Source: JAPOUP01 sp965203255
Lineage (GTDB): Bacteria; Pseudomonadota; Alphaproteobacteria; Rhodobacterales; Rhodobacteraceae
NCBI GenBank assembly: GCA_965203255.1
Contig: OZ241882.1
Span: 2,604,001 to 2,668,000 of the forward strand
Length of the DNA: 64,000 bases
Direction: 5' to 3'
Under the pieces are notes generated by a model. That model worked only from the letters and a program-made list of their open reading frames with translations, ran no database searches and was not told the origin of the DNA. A program made the translations under genes and the position numbers. This document shows, in pieces, positions 49,773 through 58,872 of the stretch. Every line of letters starts with the position of its first letter. Within the stretch, counting starts at the first letter, position 1.

Positions 49773-50867
49773 ATGAGGATGGATACGTTGATCGCGCCGA
49801 AACCGGAAATCATGGAGATTGACCCGTACGAGGGGGGGAAGTCGTCGTTGGCCGGTCGCGGCGATGCGGTGAAGCTCTCGTCAAATGAAAATCCCTTCGG
49901 GCCTTCGCCAAAGGCAATCGACGCGTATCGCAGCGTTGCACAGGACCTGAATCGCTATCCTTCATCCAGTCACCATGCACTTCGCACTGCCATTGGTGAC
50001 TTGCATGAAATGGACCCCGACCGGATTATCTGTGGGGCGGGATCCGATGAAATCATCAGTCTTCTTTGCCAAGCCTATGCCGGGCGTGGGGACGAAGTGC
50101 TTCACACTGAACATGGATTCCTGATGTACCGACTCTCGGCGCTCGCTGCTTGCGCGACGCCAATCGCTGTCAAGGAACATGACCGGGTTACGGATGTGGA
50201 TGCCTTGCTGGCCGCCTGTTCGGAACGCACCCGCCTTGTGTTTGTCGCAAATCCCAACAACCCCACCGGAACGATGATCAGTGGGAGAGAAGTGTTGCGT
50301 TTGGCCGATGGAATTCCCCCGCACGCGATGCTTGTGCTGGATGGTGCCTATGCGGAATACACCAAGGGCCTTGATGGAGGGGCGACACTGGCACATTCGC
50401 ATAAGCGCGTCTTCGTGACCCGCACATTCTCCAAACTCTATGGGCTTGGCGGACTAAGGGTTGGATGGGGCTATGGTCAACGGGAGGTCGTTGACGTTTT
50501 GAACCGGGTGCGGGGTCCATTCAATCTGGGAAAGGGTCAACTCGCCGCGGCCGAAGCCGCATTGCGCGACCAGGAGTTTGCCAGAGAATGCGTGGAAGAG
50601 AATGCGCGCATGCGTGAATGGCTTTCGAATGCGCTCGCTGCGGAAGGCGTCTTGTCGGACAGATCCCATGCAAATTTCATCCTCGCGCGATTTGCCGACG
50701 CAAGCGAAGCGAGGGCCTGCAATGCCTGGCTCAATGACGCAGGGCTGATCGTACGCAATGTTGACAAGTATGGTCTTCCCGAGTGCTTGCGGATTTCAGT
50801 AGGTGAGGAGACGTCCTGTCGGCGTGTGGTTGATTCCGTGCGAGCGTTCAGGGTGGCCCAACAATGA
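49773..50867 (+). CDS. hisC: Histidinol-phosphate / aromatic aminotransferase
   Basis: A 364-residue fold-type I PLP enzyme. KLSSNENPFGPSP binds the substrate phosphate or carboxylate, FVANPNNPTGTMI holds the Asn, LVLDGAYAEY the Asp and Tyr, and TRTFSKLYGLGGLRVGWG the Schiff-base Lys. Two ATGs lie six bases apart (MRMDTL); the outer one is given. It overlaps tyrC by 4 bp, an arrangement common in alphaproteobacteria, where the enzyme can also make tyrosine or phenylalanine from prephenate-derived keto acids. Confidence 0.88.
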   Translation: MRMDTLIAPKPEIMEIDPYEGGKSSLAGRGDAVKLSSNENPFGPSPKAIDAYRSVAQDLNRYPSSSHHALRTAIGDLHEMDPDRIICGAGSDEIISLLCQAYAGRGDEVLHTEHGFLMYRLSALAACATPIAVKEHDRVTDVDALLAACSERTRLVFVANPNNPTGTMISGREVLRLADGIPPHAMLVLDGAYAEYTKGLDGGATLAHSHKRVFVTRTFSKLYGLGGLRVGWGYGQREVVDVLNRVRGPFNLGKGQLAAAEAALRDQEFARECVEENARMREWLSNALAAEGVLSDRSHANFILARFADASEARACNAWLNDAGLIVRNVDKYGLPECLRISVGEETSCRRVVDSVRAFRVAQQ

Positions 50868-51796
50868 GCATGATCTACGAAAGGGTGGCCCTGATCGGGC
50901 TGGGCCTGATCGCGGGCTCGATGGCTCATGCCATGCGTCGCGGCAAATTGGCAGGAGAGATCGTTGGCACCTCGCGGACCGCCGAGACAAGGGAGGCCGC
51001 GAAACACATAGGGCTTTGTGACCGCGTTGTTGATACCGCAGAAGAAGCGGTTGTCGATGCCGATTTGGTGGTTCTGGCAGTCCCTGTGGGAGCGATGGGA
51101 GAGGTGGCGGGCCAGATTGGTCCCAAACTCAAGCATGGTGCGACAGTTACCGATGTGGGATCGGTGAAACGCCACGTGATTGAGCAGGTTTCGCCGTTCA
51201 TTCCTCACGACGTTCATTTCATTCCTGGCCATCCCTTGGCAGGAACGGAACATAGCGGCCCTCGCTCTGGATTCGCCGCACTTTTCGAGAATCGGTGGTG
51301 CCTGTTGATTCCGGACGAGAGCACCGAGCGTGTAGAGATCGACCGCCTTAGGGCGCTGTGGGAAGCGATGGGAGCCTATGTCGATGAGATGGATGCCGAT
51401 CACCATGATCTGGTGTTGGCGGTTACGAGCCACGCTCCCCACCTGATTGCCTACACCATGGTTGGAGTCGCGGATGATCTGAAACGCGTGACTGATACCG
51501 AGGTGGTCAATTATTCCGCGGCGGGATTCCGGGACTTCACTCGAATCGCCGCCAGTGATCCCACGATGTGGCGCGACGTCTTCCTTACGAACAGGGCCGC
51601 TACGTTGGAGATCCTCGGACGGTTTACCGAGGAACTCTTCGCACTTCAAAGAGCAATTCGCACTGGCAATGGCGATGTGCTATTCGAGTACTTTACCAGG
51701 ACCCGTGCAATCAGGCGCGGTATCATTGAGGCAGGTCAGGATACGGGGGCGCCGGATTTTGGTCGGACGGAAGCAAGACAGAGGCGTTCCGGTTGA
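50864..51796 (+). CDS. tyrC: Prephenate / arogenate dehydrogenase
   Basis: A 310-residue NAD(P)-dependent enzyme of the TyrA group. The Rossmann motif RVALIGLGLIAGSMAHAMRR is near the N-terminus, then VVLAVPVGAMGEV, TVTDVGSVKRHVIEQV and FIPGHPLAGTEHSGP (catalytic His in GHPLAG). The helical dimerisation half follows with AVTSHAPHLIAYTM. It makes 4-hydroxyphenylpyruvate or tyrosine. Translation is coupled to hisC (ATGA). Confidence 0.92.
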   Translation: MSMIYERVALIGLGLIAGSMAHAMRRGKLAGEIVGTSRTAETREAAKHIGLCDRVVDTAEEAVVDADLVVLAVPVGAMGEVAGQIGPKLKHGATVTDVGSVKRHVIEQVSPFIPHDVHFIPGHPLAGTEHSGPRSGFAALFENRWCLLIPDESTERVEIDRLRALWEAMGAYVDEMDADHHDLVLAVTSHAPHLIAYTMVGVADDLKRVTDTEVVNYSAAGFRDFTRIAASDPTMWRDVFLTNRAATLEILGRFTEELFALQRAIRTGNGDVLFEYFTRTRAIRRGIIEAGQDTGAPDFGRTEARQRRSG

Positions 51797-51840
51797 TAAT
51801 GCGGAGTAAGAAGTTCGTGAAGTTGACTCAATCGCCGATC

Positions 51841-52698
51841 TCACGATTCGAGAGTCAGCCCAGCCTCTGCAGCCAGATTCCTGATGAACGGAAGCCCAAC
51901 GTCAATGACGTCCTTGGGCTGATCTGTGACTGGCCGCCAGATCGCAAGGCCTGATGCGATTTCCGGTGCCAGATAAACAAAGCTCTCCAGCGTGATGTCG
52001 CCGTCGTAGCCGACGGACTTCAAGCCCTCAAACGTGCCTTGCCAATCCATGGTTCCGCGGCCTGGCACGCCCCTGTTCGACTCGGATAGATGAACGTAGC
52101 CGAGATGCTCGCCAGCGTCGGCGAACCCGGCCGCCATTCCTTCCTCTTCGATGTTCATGTGATAGCTGTCGAGATGAACGAATACGTTTTCGGCCCCGAC
52201 ACGTTCGATGACCTCCGTGGCCTGGCGCGCGGTGTTCAGCAGGTGGGTCTCATAGCGGTTGCAGGGCTCCAGGCCCAACCGCATGTTCAGGGCGCTTGCC
52301 CTTCGAGCGGCGCTATCCACAAGTCGGCAAATGGCATCTCGTTCAGCGCTTGTGGGCGGCGACTTTGAGGTTTGGCCAATCGTTCCATAAATAACCCCGG
52401 TGAGACACTCGGCACCGGCGTTCCGCGCCACGTTCATCGCGAAGTCGAGATAGTCAATCGCCTCTTGGGTGCGTTTTAAAACATTCACGGCTAGTGGCAG
52501 TCCGAGTGAGCAGACGATCCGGATCCCAAGGCTTTCGATCAGTGAGCGGCTGCCCAGAGAATCATAGTTGGCCGGGTCGAGAAGTGGTGTCTCTATCACG
52601 CCGACCCCATGCTCAAGGATACCCGGTAGGAGTTGCCGCGCCTCCATTGGATTCCAAAGGGGCATGAACGCCAGTGAATGCAAACCGAGTGTGGACAT
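51841..52698 (-). CDS. Sugar phosphate isomerase/epimerase (ketose 3-epimerase-like)
   Basis: A 285-residue TIM barrel of the xylose isomerase-like family. Metal ligands are seen in ETPLLDP (first Glu), RLGLEPCNRYETHLLNT (Glu), FVHLDSYHMNIEEEG (Asp and His) and DGDITLESF (last Glu), the set of D-tagatose/D-psicose 3-epimerases. It is the last gene of the sugar ABC operon, 9 bp behind the ATPase gene, so it probably epimerises the imported ketose or its oxidised form. Confidence 0.88.
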   Translation of the reverse strand: MSTLGLHSLAFMPLWNPMEARQLLPGILEHGVGVIETPLLDPANYDSLGSRSLIESLGIRIVCSLGLPLAVNVLKRTQEAIDYLDFAMNVARNAGAECLTGVIYGTIGQTSKSPPTSAERDAICRLVDSAARRASALNMRLGLEPCNRYETHLLNTARQATEVIERVGAENVFVHLDSYHMNIEEEGMAAGFADAGEHLGYVHLSESNRGVPGRGTMDWQGTFEGLKSVGYDGDITLESFVYLAPEIASGLAIWRPVTDQPKDVIDVGLPFIRNLAAEAGLTLES

Positions 52699-52707
52699 TG
52701 CGTCATC

Positions 52708-53451
52708 CTAACCGTGGGCACCGACAATATAGGAAACGACCTCGGACATTTCGGTTTGTTCCCGCTGGAGATCGGCGATGACATTGCCTCGGCGCAGAAC
52801 CACGATTCGGCCGCAGGCCTCGAAGATGTCGTTCAATCTATGGCTAATGAGGATCGTCGCGATGCCGTCTTCCTTCATCTGTCGAATCAGCTTCAGAACA
52901 CTCTCGACTTCGCGCACGGCGAGTGCCGCCGTTGGTTCGTCCATGATGACCAACTTGGGTCTGAACGTTAGTGCCCGGGCGATGGCGATGGTCTGTTGCT
53001 GCCCACCCGAGAGCATGCCCACGGGGATGTCGATTCCGGGAACATGTACACCGAGCCGATCCAACATCTGTCGGGCTTCAACGTCGATTCTGGATTTATC
53101 GACAAAGGAAGGGAATATCCCGAACAGCCGCCTTGTTGGTTCGCGGCCAAGAAAGATGTTGTTGGCGACGTCCTGCTGAGGTGCCAATGCCAAGTCCTGA
53201 TAGATCATCTCAATGCCGAATTCTCGCCGCTCCCCCGGTTCGGATTCGGTGACGTCTTTGCCGTCAAACACCACCTTTCCCCGATCTATCGAATAGACGC
53301 CGGTTATCGACTTCATCAGGGTGGATTTTCCAGCACCGTTATCGCCAACGAGGCCGACCACCTCGCCTGACGAAACCGCAAGATCCACGCCATGCAGCAC
53401 CTGAACGGCACCAAAGCTCTTCTCAACTCCTGTCATTTCAAGAATGCTCAA
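52708..53451 (-). CDS. Sugar ABC transporter ATP-binding protein
   Basis: A 247-residue single ABC domain with Walker A GLVGDNGAGKSTLMKSI, Q-loop MIYQDLALAPQQDV, signature LSGGQQQTIAIARAL and Walker B LVIMDEPTAALA. Most ribose-type importers have a double-domain ATPase, but the single-domain form with this type of permease is also known. The start is a TTG that overlaps the permease stop (TTGA), an unusual start supported by the coupling; an ATG five codons later is the alternative. Confidence 0.9.
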   Translation of the reverse strand: MSILEMTGVEKSFGAVQVLHGVDLAVSSGEVVGLVGDNGAGKSTLMKSITGVYSIDRGKVVFDGKDVTESEPGERREFGIEMIYQDLALAPQQDVANNIFLGREPTRRLFGIFPSFVDKSRIDVEARQMLDRLGVHVPGIDIPVGMLSGGQQQTIAIARALTFRPKLVIMDEPTAALAVREVESVLKLIRQMKEDGIATILISHRLNDIFEACGRIVVLRRGNVIADLQREQTEMSEVVSYIVGAHG

Positions 53452-54419
53452 TGCGCCTGTCTCCCCCTGCTGCGTACCTGGTCGAGCCAGACCGCCGCGA
53501 TGAGCACCGCGCCGATCGCCATCTGCTGGTAGTATGCCTGCACGGCCATTAGATTCAGCCCATTCTGCAAGACACCCATAATCAGGGCGCCGATCATGGT
53601 TCCGACGATCGACCCGCGTCCTCCGAATAGGTTGGTGCCACCTATGATCGCAGCGGTGATGGCGAGCAATTCGTAGTTAAGACCTGCGGTTGGGTCGCCA
53701 GTGTTGACCCGTGCAGTGAAGATCAGCCCTGCAATGCCGGCCATCAATCCGGAGATCGTGTAGAGCAGCATGCGTTGTCGACGTACATTGACGCCAGTGG
53801 CGCGGGCTGCGTTCTCGTTGTCGCCCAATGCAAGGGTGTGGTGGCCGAACGGGGTATGGGCCAGAATGTAGTGCGAGACGATCGCCACTGCCGCAAGAAT
53901 GAACACCGGTGTCGGCACACCCCACGGGCGAGCCTGTCCAAGGAACAGCACCTCATCCGGAAGCCCATAAATTCCCCGCCCGCTAGAGATGATCAACGCC
54001 AGCCCCCGAGCGATTCCGAGCATGCCCAACGTCACAATGAACGCGGGCACCCGGCCGCGTGTCACGATGAATCCATTCACGGCTCCGGCCGCGGCCCCAG
54101 CCGCCAAGGCACCGATGATAGCGAAATACCATGGCCACTCCAGAGTGACGACAAGCGCCGCACCGGATACCGAAGCGAGCCCGAGCACTGATCCGAGAGA
54201 CAGGTCGATCCCTGCCGCACTGATCACGAAGGTCGCGCCGATCGCCAGAATTCCAAATGTTGCGGTCGCGAGGATAATATTGAAGAAATTGTTGGCAGTA
54301 AGGAAGACCCGGACGCCACTTCCTGTGGTGGGTGAGAACAGGGCCATGATCACGATGAGTCCTGCGAGCACGGCAAGCGATTCGACCCGTATATGGGTCC
54401 GTTCAAGGAATTTCAGCAT
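53448..54419 (-). CDS. Sugar ABC transporter permease (RbsC-like)
   Basis: 323 residues, with about 8-10 hydrophobic segments typical of BPD_transp_2 permeases. VISAAGIDLSLGSVLGLASVSGA is the hallmark N-terminal motif and GGTNLFGGRGSIVGTMIGALIMGVLQNGLNL the coupling-helix/EAA-like region. A strong ribosome binding site is not obvious, but the gene follows the binding protein closely. Confidence 0.92.
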   Translation of the reverse strand: MLKFLERTHIRVESLAVLAGLIVIMALFSPTTGSGVRVFLTANNFFNIILATATFGILAIGATFVISAAGIDLSLGSVLGLASVSGAALVVTLEWPWYFAIIGALAAGAAAGAVNGFIVTRGRVPAFIVTLGMLGIARGLALIISSGRGIYGLPDEVLFLGQARPWGVPTPVFILAAVAIVSHYILAHTPFGHHTLALGDNENAARATGVNVRRQRMLLYTISGLMAGIAGLIFTARVNTGDPTAGLNYELLAITAAIIGGTNLFGGRGSIVGTMIGALIMGVLQNGLNLMAVQAYYQQMAIGAVLIAAVWLDQVRSRGRQAH

Positions 54420-54473
54420 GAAGCGGGGCCCAAGCTGTCCGGGCCAGTTGGAACGCTGGCCCGGACGGTTGCG

Positions 54474-55433
54474 TTACTTTACGTATTCAAGCATTGGCTC
54501 CGTGCCGGAATCAAGAACATCCTTGGTCAGGACCAGGGTCGGAACGTAGATCCAGTCACCTTCTGGCGGCGTTCCCTCCTTCAGCGCCTTAACCATTTCC
54601 ACAGCCTGTTTACCAACCAGATACGGCAATTGGGCGACAGATGCGTTCAGGCGACCTGCCTTGATTGACTTGACTGCGTCGGAATTGCCGTCAACTCCGA
54701 TCACAGTAACCTGATTCTGGAGACCGGCGGCATAGACGGTCTCCACCGAACCTAGCGCCATACCGTCATTCGCAGCGAACACGGCAACCAGATCGGGATT
54801 CGAGGTCAGGATGTCGTTGGTGATATTGGCTGCCTTTCCGCGGTCCCAATCGCCTGGAAGGGAAGCGACGACCTCGAGGCCCGCCGCCAGTTCGGCGAGT
54901 CTATCGGCGAAGCCCTGCGCGCGCTTCTGGCCAGTGATGTTGCCCGATAGTCCTTCTATGACCAGCACTGGTCCAGTCGCGTCAGCTCCGAGTTGGCTAA
55001 CGAGCCACTCAGCTCCCTGAGCCCCAGCGGCAACGTTATCGGAGCCGATGGAGAATGCGATTTCAACGCCTGCATCAGCGGCGATCGCATGATCGAGATT
55101 GCCGTCCAGGTCAACGACTGGAATCCCCATGTCATTGGCACGCTTCAGGCAAGGCAGCAGAATCGTCGAGTTGATCGCTGCGGTTATCATGGCATCTGGC
55201 TGGCGCTCCAGCATGGTGTTGCAGACGTTCAGCTGGGGTTCGGCCGCTTGGTCGCTTTCCACCGCCTGTAGATAGTAATCGACACCGGCGGCTTCAGCAC
55301 CTTCGCGCACGCCAAGCTCCATCGCTCCCCAGAACGGATTCGATAGAGTCTTCATGAGAACTCCATAGGTTTCCGCGTGGACAGGGAGCGCAATCAGACC
55401 GATGACTGCGGTCGCCGTGAGTTTTTTCAGCAT
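54474..55433 (-). CDS. Sugar ABC transporter substrate-binding protein (RbsB/AlsB-like)
   Basis: 319 residues, starting behind AGGAG with a signal peptide (MLKKLTATAVIGLIALPVHA-ETY). The mature protein follows the Peripla_BP_4 fold: YGVLMKTLSNPFWGAMELGVREGA, IPVVDLDGNLD, VLVIEGLSGNITGQKRAQGFADRL, VFAANDGMALG and VTVIGVDGNSDAVKSIKAGRLNASVAQLPY. The similarity to the allose-binding group, together with the 3-epimerase, makes a rare hexose or ketose a likely ligand; this is inferred. Confidence 0.9.
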   Translation of the reverse strand: MLKKLTATAVIGLIALPVHAETYGVLMKTLSNPFWGAMELGVREGAEAAGVDYYLQAVESDQAAEPQLNVCNTMLERQPDAMITAAINSTILLPCLKRANDMGIPVVDLDGNLDHAIAADAGVEIAFSIGSDNVAAGAQGAEWLVSQLGADATGPVLVIEGLSGNITGQKRAQGFADRLAELAAGLEVVASLPGDWDRGKAANITNDILTSNPDLVAVFAANDGMALGSVETVYAAGLQNQVTVIGVDGNSDAVKSIKAGRLNASVAQLPYLVGKQAVEMVKALKEGTPPEGDWIYVPTLVLTKDVLDSGTEPMLEYVK

Positions 55434-55532
55434 ATTCTTCTCCTCGATTTGCGTGCCTTGTTCCGTTGACGCGTTTGACTGCGTTCAGTGTGTATTGGCC
55501 TGGCGTGGTCACGCGGCCGCCCTGCCATATCC

Positions 55533-56075
55533 TCAGACTTTCATTCCTTCCGGTGCAGCGACCATCGTAGCTTGCAGCTCAAGTCGGCGAGCAATTCGGC
55601 TGGTGCTGGTGGGTTCGTGTTCACCCTGGATCTCTGTCATTAGCCTCGTCCAAGCCATACTGGCGATTTCGCCGACCGGCTGAATGATCGCCGCAACCTG
55701 AGGGTGAAGATGGAACATTCATGCGCTGTCGTCAAACCTGACGGGAGCGATGTCGCAGTCGATGGCTGGTCCCCGGTCGCTGAACAATCCGAGGGTCGCC
55801 AATGTGGCGATGTTGAAGAGGGCGGGGACAGCGGGACAGCCGATGGCTCGGGATGGGCATTGAGACAACCCGCAATCGCGTTGCGGGCACTCGCCGCAGT
55901 TCCGCCAGTTGAGGGATGATCCACGCTGGGTTCCCACCCGGCGGCACACGTCTAGCACCCTGCAGCCGTTCGTTGACGATGCCGGTACAATTGTCAAGAT
56001 AGGCAACTGGAATGCGCCGGTGGCCTCGCGCAATCAAGTGGCGCATTGTTTCAACTCCGTGGTGGTTGGGATCGG
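55533..56075 (-). pseudogene. LacI-family regulator, truncated and frameshifted
   Basis: Pieces of the sugar-binding half of a LacI regulator: HHGVETMRHLIARGHRRI, AYLDNCTGIVNERLQGARRV, then in other frames TGGTAASARNAIAGCLNA, VPALFNIATLATLGLFSDRG and DIAPVRFDDSA, TGA (55729-55731), MFHLHPQVAAIIQPVGEIASMAWTRLM and SRIARRLELQATMV. The TGA stands for a Trp. The DNA-binding N-terminus is lost where the phage-like gene begins. As the neighbour of the ABC operon it was probably its repressor, so the operon may now be unregulated. Confidence 0.75.
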
Positions 56076-56788
56076 TCTTTCCAATCGCTGGACCTCACTT
56101 TGTTTTTCGCTTTCCTCGACGACTTCCCAGACTTGATCCTATCGTATCTGGATGCTTTCAACAGTATGTTGAGCATCCGACTGTCGTATACCGTAGAGAC
56201 CTCTTCTTCACTGAATCCGGCATTCAGAGCCGTATTGCGCATGGCCTTAAGGTCCCTAAGCCGCTCCTTCTGGTCTTGCCATCCGGCAATCTGAAAAAAC
56301 TTGGGTGCTTCGGCCTCGGCGTAAGCGCGGGTAGCCCGCTGGTTCTCGATTTCGGATTCCTGAGCTATCATAGCCCGTTCCTCGTCGATCGCCAACTGCG
56401 CGGCGACCGTGTTTCTGTAAGTCTTCTCCAGTGCCTTGGCCAGCTTCGGGTTCTGTATGTACAGGGCAATGATCGACTTGATCAAGTTCTCAGCGTCCTG
56501 AAGACGCTCTACGTACTTTCGCTTAACCGCCTGGACCAAATGCGCGTGCCTTTGAACGGCGATCTGAGCTTCATTCACTCGGTTCAGGCGCTGGTGAAAG
56601 GTCTCCTGCCGGATATATCCGTTCAGGGCCTCCCGGAGGGTTACCTTCTGGTGGTTTCCCTCGACGATTACGTCGTACTCGCCCTCCTCGTCCTCCGAGG
56701 GCGCCTCCTGGTCGTCATCCTCAAGCATCGACCGTTCCAAGTTGCCAAATGTCGTCTCTGAAGCTGCGGTCTCTCCGAGTCCTTCCAT
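56051..56788 (-). CDS. Phage scaffold-like acidic coiled-coil protein
   Basis: 245 residues, intact. It starts very acidic (EDDDQEAPSEDEEGEYDV), then has a DVIVEGNHQKVTLREALNGYIRQETFHQRLNRVNEAQ segment, a long helical coiled coil and a strongly basic end (KSGKSSRKAKNKVRSSDWKDR). This acidic-helical-basic layout with a 'vkvdG-evtleEal-gYirq' motif is found in head scaffolding proteins of podovirus-like prophages. No other phage gene is nearby, and the last codons run into the LacI remnant, so it is a stray piece. The exact role is uncertain. Confidence 0.5.
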   Translation of the reverse strand: MEGLGETAASETTFGNLERSMLEDDDQEAPSEDEEGEYDVIVEGNHQKVTLREALNGYIRQETFHQRLNRVNEAQIAVQRHAHLVQAVKRKYVERLQDAENLIKSIIALYIQNPKLAKALEKTYRNTVAAQLAIDEERAMIAQESEIENQRATRAYAEAEAPKFFQIAGWQDQKERLRDLKAMRNTALNAGFSEEEVSTVYDSRMLNILLKASRYDRIKSGKSSRKAKNKVRSSDWKDRSQPPRS

Positions 56789-56822
56789 GGGTGTATCCTT
56801 TCATGGGCGCCCTAAAGTTACA

Positions 56823-57295
56823 GTTTCAATCCTCTGCTGATTGGGGATGGTCCTTTCACATCTTTCGGGTGCAGGAGCTTTCAACCGGGCACAGTTGTCT
56901 CGGCGAACGTTTCATGCACACGGGCAAACCAAACCACAGGAATCGACCCATTCCGATCAGTCCGAACGGGCGCGGAATTCGTGGCTGACACCGTGCGCCT
57001 TGCCGGAGTCATGGCGCCGGAACGCCGACCCATGCCGGAATCACGGAAGATCCGGGCGGGAGGGATATTTGTTTCTTTCGCTTCCCCGGACACACCCGGG
57101 CTAAGTTCGGCTACGCCAACGCCGAGTCAGCGGTGTCCGGTTGAAAGGCGCAGCGCGCCGCGCCGCTTGGCATGGCAGTTTTCAAACCCCTGTTGGTTGG
57201 GGCAGGATTCTCAGCAGCCGCTGACGGGGAAACACCCTTTACACTAACCGCCAAGACGCTTCAATCCCCTTTTTGATTGAGGCAGGACTTTTCAC
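56823..57295. CRISPR. Probable relic CRISPR array (three diverged repeats)
   Basis: Three related units of about 36 bp start (anchor TTCAA) at 56825, 57181 and 57260: TTCAATCCTCTGCTGATTGG, TTCAAACCCCTGTTGGTTGG and TTCAATCCCCTTTTTGATTG, each continuing with GGG/AGG, (C/A)(A/T)GG and an end like TTTCAC. All contain the CAAtC...GaTTG mini-palindrome usual in CRISPR repeats. The last two are 79 bp apart. The first two are 356 bp apart, but a 270-bp MITE lies between; without it and a 9-bp duplication the distance is 77. No cas genes are in the window. Confidence 0.5.
56878..57147. mobile_element. MITE family 1, copy 2 (270 bp) in a relic CRISPR spacer
   Basis: Ends CTTTCAACCGGGCACAG and, inverted at 57147, CTTTCAACCGGACACCG. 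The interior shares the GGAATCACGGA-GATCCGGG block with copies 1 and 3. Flanking 9-mers GTGCAGGAG and GCGCAGCGC match at only five positions, so any duplication has decayed and this insertion is old. Confidence 0.75.
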
Positions 57296-57299
57296 CCTG

Positions 57300-58872
57300 A
57301 TCATTTCTCCTCATTTCCACTCTGAAGCGCAGCATCTGTCAATTCCTCTGCATAGGTGCGGCGCAAGCGGGGGAAATGGCTTGGAAGCGGGAGTTGACCG
57401 TGGTCCCCAACATCGAATCAGTCCCCCATCACGCTGGAATGCCCCGCCCCTCCGCTGGCACTGGCACGAGGAGAAGGGCCATCGCCAGAAGGGCCGCCTT
57501 GGGCGACACGGCGACCATACAGGCCGGAACTCGAGTGAACGCGCCCATGTCCCCAAAGTGCAATGCCGGTGCCGATCCTCCTTTGAATTGGGAAAGACTG
57601 TAGGCAGGCGACAGAGACACCTGACCGTTCCTGCCGGGGTTTTGCCGTCGGTGCGCATGAAAGATGGAAGACATGGCGACACGGGAAGCTCTGACGATGG
57701 CGCGCGCAGGCCAGGCCAACCGGACCCCGCGAGGGCAGATCAGGTCATCAACGTGGCGAATTGGCCTGTAGTGCTTAGGACGCTGGGCAATGCAGGACGA
57801 AGGAAGTGGCCTGAGGTGCGACGGGACGCGGAACTGGTGCCATTCTGTGGCGTACCCAGGCCTAGGAACCTGCCACGAGAGCAAAGATGTCAAAACGAGT
57901 CACATGCAGAGGCGAAGGGGCCAAATCCGAGCGGCTCGAAGCCGCCGGCATGACCGACTTCTCCTGATCGCCAGATAGTCCCCATCACACTGGACGCAGG
58001 ACCTTGCCGCTCCATTCCAGTTCCGCGAAAGCCGTGGCAATGTTTCCTACGAATCGGATGGTTGGCCCGACCAATTTTCTTTCTTCAGATGGCTATACGG
58101 TGCCTTTCAGCGAGCACATGTCACCATACGCTGAAGTTCGAAAGTTCCCTTGCACCGCATCACCTGCAAAGGCGTACGTCGGCGCGACTCATGGCATCTG
58201 CCCAATGAGTGCAAGGTGATGGACGTTAGGTCGGAGCTACGGCTTCAGCTGTCATATGTCATTGATGTCGAGCGCCTCAGACGCTTGCCGCGTGCTCGAA
58301 ACGGATTCTCCAAGCTAAGCTCAGTCGGTCCGCGCCGTATCCTCGGCGCTGCGTTCGTGGCCTAGGCCGACACAATTGGAATGTACCGCATAGGTGACCG
58401 TCGAGTCGTCGATCAGGCTACGAGCTCTGATGTTCCAAGTCCTTGCGTGACGGCCAACCGATTCATTTGCAGCGCACACGGCAACCGGAACATCCGCCTG
58501 CGTTAAGGGTTTGGTCTTGCCGCCATTCTTCGTTCCCGTCGCCAGTCTCTTGCGCGGCGGTTCAGCGAGCGCTGCGAAGGCGGCCTCGGCGTCGGCACCG
58601 ACTTGCTGGTCCTGCGCGTCAGTTTCAGGAATAGCTCCCGACTGGTAGGAAAGGCGGCCGAGGCGCTGTTTCTTAGGCAGGCCGGAACAGTCAGGAAGTG
58701 TGTTACGCGGTTCATGACTGGCTTCTCAAGATGCCTGCCGCGGGAACGCCTCGGTCGCAGAGATCCGCATTGGCCCCTACAGCCATGGGACTAGTGGAAG
58801 AACCGCCCCGGAATCTGACTACGGAACCAGTCGCGGAGAAGGAGATCCGCGGCTTCTGGGGCAAGCAGGGCA
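57300..58872. other. No recognisable gene
   Basis: About 1.6 kb with overlapping frames on both strands and no family signature that I can name. Codon structure suggests several decayed genes or elements. No further CRISPR-like repeats were seen after 57295. Confidence 0.4.

Noticed and set aside
57338..57380. A fourth CRISPR repeat after 57295
   Set aside because: Some similarity (GTCAATTCCTCT) at the expected spacing, but the palindrome and the G-rich end are absent.
57273..57953. A 226-codon plus-strand open frame downstream of the CRISPR relic
   Set aside because: It starts inside a repeat unit and its translation has no folded-domain character.
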